A stretch of 27,882 nucleotides of DNA from a virus. Shown here piece after piece: positions 1 through 5,088 of the stretch. The notes beneath the pieces are model-generated. The model ran no database searches and was not told the DNA's origin. It worked only from the letters and a program-made list of their open reading frames with translations. The stretch covers positions 1-27,882 of IMG/VR virus record IMGVR_UViG_3300025674_000288. One strand, written 5' to 3'. Made by a program: the position numbers and the translations under genes. Within the stretch, counting starts at the first letter, position 1. The number at the start of each line of letters is the position of its first letter.

Positions 1-1523
1 TTACCATAGCGAGTAAGTAAACCTTTTCTCGGCTGGAAGGACTCAGGATCGACGACAGTTGGTAGCTGCTGAAGCGGAATGTACGGAGCGTAGATATAGC
101 CCGCGTCCATCGCGTTAGCACCCTTGTAACCCATGAGGATTTCGTCCTGCGGGTACATGGGGTCAACGTAAAGGTCATAACGACCCAAGAACTTACCCTT
201 ATACTCAATGCTGTTACGACCGACGTTAGTAGGCCCATCACCAGGAGCAATACCGCCCTCAAGCTTGGCAGCACTTTCCATGAGAGCAGCCATTAGAGGA
301 GAGGTAAGAAGCCAGCTACCCGGCCCACGCATGGTGGTGCGGTAGATGTCCTGCGAGGCAATGTTGATAACCGCAAGAAGGTTAGAGTACACTTCGCCAA
401 CGTGACGAGGATAAAGACCGTCCGCAGCACCCTGCGTGAAATCAACAACAAAGACGTTAGAGCCATTAAGGTTGTTTCCAGCAAACTCCGTAAGACCCGC
501 ACCTGTGCCGTTGAAGTCATAGGTGAACTGGTTGGGAACAAAAGTACCCGCAGCGGCAGCACCATCAAGACCAGGGAAGCGACCGTCCGCAGCATCACCC
601 ATGCTGATGTAATCGTTGTCCATGAGACGCTGATCAACACCGCCAAGCTGGGCAGCAGACTTGTTACGGAAGCCGTAACCAATCATGCGAAGGTCTTCAA
701 TAAGCTCACGGTCGATCTCAAGCTGAAGCTCCTTGCTAAGAAGGTCAGTAAGCTCACGCTCAAGGTCAAGGTTGTGATAAGCCTTGAGATCTTGAGAAGC
801 CTCAAGAGTCCAAAGCGCACGCATCTTACGAGTGTTAGCGACGACCGCCTCCTGCTCGATGTGGAAGGTCATCTCGGGGATGCCCGTACCAGTTAGACGC
901 TCACCAGCGGAAAGCTGCCAACCCATGAGAACCGAGGAGTTAGGCCAAGCACCAATCTGACCACCCATTGTGCCAGACGGAGCGCCGTTACCCGAAAGAG
1001 AGTCACCACCATCAGTGAAAAGGACGTTAGAAACGTCGAAGCCAGTTTTAGCAGAGTCACCGTCAAGGCCACCCTGAGTAGCGGGGTTGGGACCAAAGGT
1101 TCCTTTGTCGGTGCTATTCGTAGAAGACGTAGAACCGATGGTGGAGTTGTAAAGACCTCTGTAGGTCATGTTGAACTTACTGTAGACAGTCTGAACAGTG
1201 TTACCGTACACGCGGTCGTTACCGAGGTAGAATACCTGAGAAACCGGACCCTGCATGGGCTGGACGCCAACTAGGCTGTTAGCAAGAAGCTGCGGGTAAA
1301 CCCGACGAACGAGAGGGAAAGCGAACTTTTGGAAAGTGCCAAGCTGGCCCGTAGTTGTAGCGCCTGTAGAGAGGTTTTCTGAGATGCGCTCTTCAACAAT
1401 TGATTTCGCTTGGTTCTCAAGAAGTTGAGCGGTGACGCGACGAGTATACTCGCTGTCGATGCCCTCAAGGACAGGCTCCCACTTCTGGACAAGCTTTTCA
1501 TCCGTTTGATGCATAATATCCAT
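1..1523 (-). CDS. 23: Major capsid protein, T4 gp23-like (3' end cut by window)
   Basis: This protein builds the hexameric shell of the head. The frame is open from the ATG at 1523 to the window edge, giving 507 visible codons; T4 gp23 has 521, so only a few residues should be missing. Translating the minus strand gives a near-canonical gp23 segment, FPLVRRVYPQLLAN followed by VGVQPMQGP and QVFYLGNDRVYG (about residues 69-107), and the visible part ends in LLTRYG, as in this family near its C-terminus. The start at 1523 has AAGGA nine bases upstream, overlapping the stop codon of the scaffold gene; a second ATG (1514) is badly placed for it. The N-terminal 50 or so residues should be a propeptide removed by the prohead protease; IVE-E (42-45) and ISE-N (47-50) fit the hydrophobic-x-Glu rule. 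The gene is visibly richer in GC and uses CTT, CGT and CGC codons far more than the tail genes, consistent with very high expression. Confidence 0.95.
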   Translation of the reverse strand, partial: MDIMHQTDEKLVQKWEPVLEGIDSEYTRRVTAQLLENQAKSIVEERISENLSTGATTTGQLGTFQKFAFPLVRRVYPQLLANSLVGVQPMQGPVSQVFYLGNDRVYGNTVQTVYSKFNMTYRGLYNSTIGSTSSTNSTDKGTFGPNPATQGGLDGDSAKTGFDVSNVLFTDGGDSLSGNGAPSGTMGGQIGAWPNSSVLMGWQLSAGERLTGTGIPEMTFHIEQEAVVANTRKMRALWTLEASQDLKAYHNLDLERELTDLLSKELQLEIDRELIEDLRMIGYGFRNKSAAQLGGVDQRLMDNDYISMGDAADGRFPGLDGAAAAGTFVPNQFTYDFNGTGAGLTEFAGNNLNGSNVFVVDFTQGAADGLYPRHVGEVYSNLLAVINIASQDIYRTTMRGPGSWLLTSPLMAALMESAAKLEGGIAPGDGPTNVGRNSIEYKGKFLGRYDLYVDPMYPQDEILMGYKGANAMDAGYIYAPYIPLQQLPTVVDPESFQPRKGLLTRYG

Positions 1524-1532
1524 AATAATTAA

Positions 1533-1537
1533 TCCTT
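1533..1537 (-). promoter_or_regulatory. Shine-Dalgarno site of the capsid gene
   Basis: AAGGA lies nine bases before the ATG at 1523 and overlaps the TAA stop (1536-1538) of the scaffold gene. It decides the start MDIMHQ over the internal MHQ start and couples capsid translation to scaffold translation. Confidence 0.7.
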
Positions 1538-2186
1538 AGGATTGGGAGGTAAAGGGCATGAATTTCATGACCTCATCAGTTAGGAACTCATTGCTTTTAT
1601 TGATTTGAGTCCTTTCTTCGTTGATTTCCAAATCCGCTTTGGAAACAACTACCGCTTTCTCTGAAGAGACGAATGCTTCGTCCTTCGCGGCTTCAAGATT
1701 CTCAACTTCTTCCAGAAGCTGTGCTTTTTCAGTCTCAAGCTCAGAGGCAGTGCTCTCAGCAATAGAAACTTTCTTGTCCATAACTCTTACCGTGTTCTCA
1801 AGACGCTGGTTCTCTTCAACTAGGCTCGCAAGCTGGTTGTTTAGAACGTCAAACTCTTCCTGAAGTTCGCCATACTGGCCTGTCATTTCAGAAAGAGCGT
1901 TGTCTTGGTCGTCGGTGTTAAGCTCAAGGGACATGAGAGTTCTTACAGATTCGAATAGTCTAGCATTTCGATAGACTTCGCTCTCCTCGGAGAGTTCTGT
2001 AAGAGCTTGTTCTTTGATGTCATCAATTTTAGTGCGAATGTACGCGGTGACTCGCGCTTCAAGGAGGCCGATCTTCTCAGCGACTTGCTCGTTAATAGTA
2101 GAATCTACCAGTTGAAAGATCTGTTCAACGGTAGATTCGTCAAGCCCTTCGGGTAGAATATCAGCTATATTCTTTATATTACTCAT
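1536..2186 (-). CDS. 22: Prohead core scaffolding protein, T4 gp22-like
   Basis: This is the internal scaffold on which the capsid shell assembles, later degraded by the prohead protease. It has 216 residues, a little shorter than T4 gp22. The middle (about 90-175) is a long charged heptad-like coiled coil (EENQRLENTVRVMDKKV, then ELETEKAQLLEEVENLEAAK). The C-terminus EFLTDEVMKFMPF is the recognisable end of this family. The protein is acidic and has no cysteine. The gene sits between a gp21-like protease and a gp23-like capsid gene, exactly the T4 order 21-22-23. The ATG at 2186 is preceded by AGGAG eight bases upstream. The gap upstream is one of only two real intergenic spaces in the window, so scaffold and capsid probably have their own late promoter. 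The assignment is sure from composition, C-terminus and context together. Confidence 0.92.
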   Translation of the reverse strand: MSNIKNIADILPEGLDESTVEQIFQLVDSTINEQVAEKIGLLEARVTAYIRTKIDDIKEQALTELSEESEVYRNARLFESVRTLMSLELNTDDQDNALSEMTGQYGELQEEFDVLNNQLASLVEENQRLENTVRVMDKKVSIAESTASELETEKAQLLEEVENLEAAKDEAFVSSEKAVVVSKADLEINEERTQINKSNEFLTDEVMKFMPFTSQS

Positions 2187-2194
2187 GAGTTGTT

Positions 2195-2199
2195 CTCCT
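2195..2199 (-). promoter_or_regulatory. Shine-Dalgarno site of the scaffold gene
   Basis: AGGAG is followed by eight bases and the ATG at 2186. It is among the strongest ribosome binding sites in the window, in keeping with the large amounts of scaffold needed. Confidence 0.7.
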
Positions 2200-2223
2200 A
2201 GGTTCAGGTATATGTATGGACCT

Positions 2224-2231
2224 GTATTATA
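2224..2231 (-). promoter_or_regulatory. Possible late promoter -10 box upstream of scaffold and capsid
   Basis: The minus strand reads TATAATAC here, inside the 77-base gap between the protease stop and the scaffold start and 37 bases before the ATG. It is only a partial match to the T4 late motif TATAAATA and no upstream element is obvious. The call rests mostly on position in front of the two most highly expressed head genes. Confidence 0.35.
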
Positions 2232-2232
2232 T

Positions 2233-2256
2233 AAAATAACTTTTTTTTAGAAAATG
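2233..2256 (-). repeat. AT-rich element, copy 2 (shared with 5064-5088)
   Basis: Read on the minus strand, this begins CATTTT-C-TAAAA, runs through an A-tract to AAAAGTT and ends in T-rich sequence. The gap before the acidic protein gene contains almost the same string with one extra base. Both copies lie just after a stop codon (here 7 bases, in the other copy directly). It could be part of a promoter, a weak terminator or a processing site; the stem it can form is short and contains only A-T pairs. Confidence 0.45.
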
Positions 2257-2263
2257 TAGGCGA

Positions 2264-3607
2264 TCAGCTAGGCTTAAAGTTTGTTTTTCTTTTTCCAGGA
2301 ACACGCTTCCCCTCCTTATCTAACTTCATTCTGGTTTTAGGATCTCCTGTGCTTGAAGGGTATTTTTTTACGCGCTTCCTGTATTCTTCGTCTCGTTCTG
2401 CTAACTTAGCATTTCGATTCTTTAGCCTTTCTTTTCTGTTGTAAGCCTCAACAAGACCTAGAGCCTCTGCCATCATATCACCGATTTGCTGATAGGAAGT
2501 ATGGGCCATGAGAGCTTTGCGATCTCTTCTAGCTTTGCCTCCTTGAGGACCTCGCTCGGACTGTCTTACACTTGCACGATAAGCATCTTCTCTTTGCTTC
2601 TTGCTCATGGTATAATCCTCGTCCATTTTCTTAGACTTATTTTTCTTTACAAGAGCGTCAACTCTTGCCTTGTATGCGTCACGGTCCGCTTTGTCTTTCG
2701 CACCAGCAACTCGCTCGCGGCGAGCTACTTCGGCAGGTGAAGCACCTTCCTTCTTTGCTTTAACATACTCAGCTTCGGCCCGCGTCTTCTGACGCATCTC
2801 AGAGAGACCAAAAGCCTCAGCGAGAGCAAAAGCAATCTGATGCCAGCTACCGTCAGCCCGAACAGCTTCCATAACCTTCTTCTTTTTTCCTTTGGGACCA
2901 GGGATGACACCTCGCCCTACTAGAACATCAGCCCTAGTAATCTCACCGTCCTTGTTTAGATCAGGGAAGCTACCTTTCTTCTTAGTCTTGGCTTCTTCAA
3001 TAAAGGGTGCATAGGAATCTCTTAGGCGAGCCTCGATCATGGTGACAAAGTTGGACTCCTTCTTGAGCTTGTCCTGGCTCTCTCTAACGAACTTGGACTC
3101 GGTGGACTCGGAAAGACCTGGGAAAGCTCCCCTTGTAGATGGATCAGCTACAAGGTCGAAGGTGACAAGGCGGAAGTCTTCGTTGACAACCTTCTGCCCA
3201 TTAGCATCCTCAGAGAGTGTGCCCATGCCGCGAGAAGAAATACCGATTTTAACACCGCCTTCAACGAGCGCCTTAGCTGTCATACCAGCAGGAGTGTTGA
3301 GGATCTCAGCCTCACCGATAAGCTCATCGCCTTTCATCTCAAGCTTGGTGATGAGGTGAGAAGCATTAGAAAGCTTAACCGTGTCGTTCTGAGGGTGATC
3401 AAGCTCGCCACAAAGACGCCGCTCGCTAATCATAGGCTGCACTTTCTTAAGCTGACCTTCAAGAACAGCCGTAGGATATACTCGACCATTGTTGTTCTGC
3501 TCGTTGCAGCGCCCGAAGATGCCTTTGATCTTCATGGTGGGATTAGTTTTACCCTCTGTTAGAACCTGAAGATTCTCTACGATGAATACGTCTTGTAGTA
3601 ATTGCAT
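2264..3607 (-). CDS. 21: Prohead protease, T4 gp21-like, with long C-terminal extension
   Basis: This is the maturation protease that cleaves the scaffold, core and capsid precursors in the prohead. Residues 1-165 form the herpes/T4-type protease domain: GELDHP supplies the catalytic histidine (H71), GISSRG the nucleophilic serine (S124 or S125), and FDLVADPST (150-158) the usual conserved strand. T4 gp21 is a little over 200 residues; this protein has 447. The extra 280 residues are lysine-rich and contain an EF-hand/dockerin-type loop, D216-L-N-K-D-G-E-I-T-R-A-D227, and two related peptides ending LAEAFGLSE and MAEALGLVE. These contain hydrophobic-x-Glu sites the protease could cut itself. 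The ATG at 3607 has AGGAG nine bases upstream and follows the previous stop by one base. Protease function is sure; the role of the extension is unknown and could be scaffold anchoring, DNA binding or a packaged cargo. Confidence 0.92.
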   Translation of the reverse strand: MQLLQDVFIVENLQVLTEGKTNPTMKIKGIFGRCNEQNNNGRVYPTAVLEGQLKKVQPMISERRLCGELDHPQNDTVKLSNASHLITKLEMKGDELIGEAEILNTPAGMTAKALVEGGVKIGISSRGMGTLSEDANGQKVVNEDFRLVTFDLVADPSTRGAFPGLSESTESKFVRESQDKLKKESNFVTMIEARLRDSYAPFIEEAKTKKKGSFPDLNKDGEITRADVLVGRGVIPGPKGKKKKVMEAVRADGSWHQIAFALAEAFGLSEMRQKTRAEAEYVKAKKEGASPAEVARRERVAGAKDKADRDAYKARVDALVKKNKSKKMDEDYTMSKKQREDAYRASVRQSERGPQGGKARRDRKALMAHTSYQQIGDMMAEALGLVEAYNRKERLKNRNAKLAERDEEYRKRVKKYPSSTGDPKTRMKLDKEGKRVPGKRKTNFKPS

Positions 3608-3608
3608 A

Positions 3609-4055
3609 TCACTTTTCTCCTTTGCCTAGGCGACCATCTTTGCCACCAATTCCTTTAGATTTTCTAATGGATCTACTACCATATTTTTGAGCCAGTTTAG
3701 CGGAGCCTTTTCCGTACCTAAGAAGAGTACGGGCAGCGTGCTTCTTTACACTACTAAACTTAGCCGAAGGCGTGGCGCTCCCTGGCGTAAACCCTTTTGC
3801 TATTTTTCCTTTGCCACTTTTAGCTCCCCACTTACCTTTTGAAATTACATACAATCTTCCAGCAGCCTTGGTAGAAAATATTTGCCCGTAAGATCCTTTA
3901 GATAAGGCGTCTCTGATACTAGAATAAGTTTTAACTCTGCCCTTGAATGTTTTCTTTTTGTCGTCCTTTGTGGCTTTTTTCGAGGTATAAGCTTCCCTAC
4001 CCTCTTTAGAACCACGGGCTTCATTCATACATTCTAGGGCTTCGTTAAACTTCAT
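3609..4055 (-). CDS. Small very basic protein, probable prohead-core or internal head protein
   Basis: I do not recognise a named family. The 148 residues are dominated by Lys, Arg, Gly and Ser, with almost no acidic residues after position 35, as expected of a DNA-binding protein. The N-terminus MKFNEALECMNEARG resembles the capsid-targeting peptide of the T4 internal proteins (MKTYQEFIAEA, cut after the second Glu) in length, its MK start and its Glu-Ala cleavage position. The gene lies directly before the prohead protease, where T4 has the prohead-core gene 68. Its ATG overlaps the upstream stop as ATGA (4052-4055), so it is translationally coupled; no strong Shine-Dalgarno is present. I infer a core protein packaged with the DNA after N-terminal cleavage. 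It could instead be a head-completion protein. Confidence 0.75.
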   Translation of the reverse strand: MKFNEALECMNEARGSKEGREAYTSKKATKDDKKKTFKGRVKTYSSIRDALSKGSYGQIFSTKAAGRLYVISKGKWGAKSGKGKIAKGFTPGSATPSAKFSSVKKHAARTLLRYGKGSAKLAQKYGSRSIRKSKGIGGKDGRLGKGEK

Positions 4056-4558
4056 CTGAATCTTCTTTTTATACTTTGCTTTAGAATAGCTTTGCGAGAG
4101 TTAGTTTTCCTTGAAGAGGTGGGAGAAATGTAACCTTTGGGTTTGATTTTTTTCATTGGGTCCTTGCAAGGACCCCCCAAATTAACACCAAGACCCCCCG
4201 CAGTGGTCATTTCCTTTAGGTCAGCAACCATACCCTTAACTTCTTCTAGTAAAGAAACTAGTTCTTTTCCGGTTTCTTCAGTAAGCTGCATAGGCTCTGG
4301 TGCTGGAACCTCCTCTTCCGGTTCTTCCCAAACTAATTCTGGGAACCCTTCTGAAGCAGGTGTATCTTGAGGATGAAATCCTTCACCTAAAATTTCCTGC
4401 ATCATCTCATCAGGAACTTTTATGTTAGAGATATCCTTAGCTGGAGCATTAGCGGTAGCCTTTGCCTCCTCTAGCTTTGGAGGCAAAGACTTTCCTTCTT
4501 TAATATCCTCGACCTGACCTAAGATTAGGTTCTCAGCGAAGTCTCCGATACTCTGCAC
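4052..4558 (-). CDS. Head-region protein with acidic middle and basic tail, function unknown
   Basis: The protein has about 168 residues and I recognise no family. It has a short N-terminal helix (MQSIGDFAENLILGQ), then VPDEMMQEILGEGF, an acidic Pro/Glu-rich linker (WEEPEEEVPAPEP), a predicted helix (GKELVSLLEEVKGMVADLKEM), a Gly-rich turn and a strongly basic tail (SRKAILKQSIKRRFR). The polarity from acidic to basic suits a prohead-core component. The longest frame begins at a GTG at 4564, only one base from the AGGAGG at 4566-4571; a second in-frame GTG at 4558 has ideal seven-base spacing and is preferred here. Its end overlaps the next gene as ATGA. Position in the 67/68-like slot upstream of the protease suggests head assembly, but this is inference. 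Confidence 0.7.
   Translation of the reverse strand: MQSIGDFAENLILGQVEDIKEGKSLPPKLEEAKATANAPAKDISNIKVPDEMMQEILGEGFHPQDTPASEGFPELVWEEPEEEVPAPEPMQLTEETGKELVSLLEEVKGMVADLKEMTTAGGLGVNLGGPCKDPMKKIKPKGYISPTSSRKTNSRKAILKQSIKRRFR
4158..4175. repeat. 18-base perfect palindrome inside a head gene
   Basis: The stretch GGGTCCTTGCAAGGACCC is its own reverse complement. It lies in the coding sequence of the acidic/basic head protein (codons for GPCKDP). There is no T-run after it on the minus strand, so it does not look like a terminator. Confidence 0.5.
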
Positions 4559-4560
4559 GA

Positions 4561-5001
4561 TCACTCCTCCTCGTCAGCGAAGAGAAGCTCGGCAATGGTT
4601 TCGTCGATAACAGACTCGATGTCCTCGTCGCCTTCGTGAAGCTGGCTGAGGCGATCTACGAGACCAAGAACTACGTTGAGGTGCTCAAGGATGCGCTCCT
4701 CGTCGATAGACTCGTCAAGCTGAGAGACGCAAAGGGGGCAAACGTGAACGGCTTCTTCAAGCTCCTCAGCGTCCTCGTCCTCTTCGACTTCAGTATCTTC
4801 CATGTAGCTATCCTTCATGGCCTTCTTGCCCTTCTTGGCTTTCTTCGAGCCGCAAGAAGACTTCTCCTCAAGTTCCTCAACCTCGTCTACTTCCTCTACG
4901 GCAGAGGACTCGTCAAGGCGAGCAGCAATCTCGTCGTTCTTCCAAACGGCAGCTTCCATAAGCTGTTGACGTAGTTCGTCGGTTAATTTCATGTGATCCA
5001 T
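4561..5001 (-). CDS. Acidic protein, probable prohead-core component (gp67 position)
   Basis: This 146-residue protein is very rich in Glu and Asp, with one lysine patch (KKAKKGKKAMK, 53-63) between two acidic runs (35-47 and 69-83). It has a CPLC motif (C88, C91) preceded by H86 and one further Cys (C50), which could form an incomplete zinc knuckle. The C-terminal half is helical. The first 17 residues end MKLTDELRQQLMEA, another MK-start peptide with a Met-Glu-Ala end that may be a prohead-protease site. T4 has the acidic core gene 67 in the equivalent position. The ATG at 5001 has AGGA seven bases upstream; a second ATG (4992) is too far from it. Its last codons (DEEE and stop) contain the AGGAGG that starts the next gene. 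Core function is inferred from composition and position. Confidence 0.8.
   Translation of the reverse strand: MDHMKLTDELRQQLMEAAVWKNDEIAARLDESSAVEEVDEVEELEEKSSCGSKKAKKGKKAMKDSYMEDTEVEEDEDAEELEEAVHVCPLCVSQLDESIDEERILEHLNVVLGLVDRLSQLHEGDEDIESVIDETIAELLFADEEE
4566..4571 (-). promoter_or_regulatory. Shine-Dalgarno AGGAGG inside the end of the acidic gene
   Basis: AGGAGG is made by the terminal Glu codons of the acidic protein. It stands seven bases from a GTG at 4558 and only one base from the longer GTG at 4564, so it decides the start of the following gene in favour of 4558. Confidence 0.65.
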
Positions 5002-5008
5002 AATTATA

Positions 5009-5012
5009 TCCT
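5009..5012 (-). promoter_or_regulatory. Shine-Dalgarno AGGA of the acidic head gene
   Basis: AGGA is followed by seven bases and the ATG at 5001, the first gene of the head block. The second in-frame ATG at 4992 is sixteen bases away, so MDHMKL is the likely start. Confidence 0.6.
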
Positions 5013-5041
5013 ATAAAAAGGTTAAGATTTTCATCTCTAGG

Positions 5042-5049
5042 TTATTTAG
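5042..5049 (-). promoter_or_regulatory. Possible late promoter box at the head of the capsid block
   Basis: The minus strand reads ACTAAATAAC around here, close to the T4-type late motif TATAAATA, in the 87-base gap between the 1069-residue structural gene and the acidic head gene. It lies about 40 bases before the start codon. A promoter is expected at this boundary because it is the largest gap in the window, but the motif is short and the region AT-rich. Confidence 0.35.
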
Positions 5050-5063
5050 TGAGCCAAACCAAA

Positions 5064-5088
5064 CAAAAAACTTTTGTTTTAAAAAATG
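5064..5088 (-). repeat. AT-rich element, copy 1, with short inverted repeat
   Basis: Directly after the TAA of the 1069-residue gene the minus strand reads CATTTTTTAAAACAAAAG and then a T-run. The same string with small changes is at 2233-2256. Within and beside it (5061-5079) the arms AAACAAAA and TTTTGTTT face each other across three bases, a weak A-T hairpin. A weak terminator, a promoter-associated element or a processing site are all possible. Confidence 0.45.

Noticed and set aside
402-896. 164-codon open frame on the plus strand opposite the capsid gene
   Set aside because: It lies fully inside the well-supported gp23-like gene. Its product is low in aromatic residues and has no recognisable motif; the open frame follows from the biased codons of the capsid gene.
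293-1501. Three minus-strand frames (293-682, 893-1096, 1271-1501) overlapping the capsid gene
   Set aside because: They are in another frame of the same strand as the capsid gene, which is continuous through all three, and have low-complexity Ser/Leu/Val translations.
5061-5079. AAACAAAA/TTTTGTTT hairpin as a rho-independent terminator
   Set aside because: The stem is made almost only of A-T pairs and no T-run follows on the minus strand, so a true terminator is unlikely; it is recorded only as part of a shared element.
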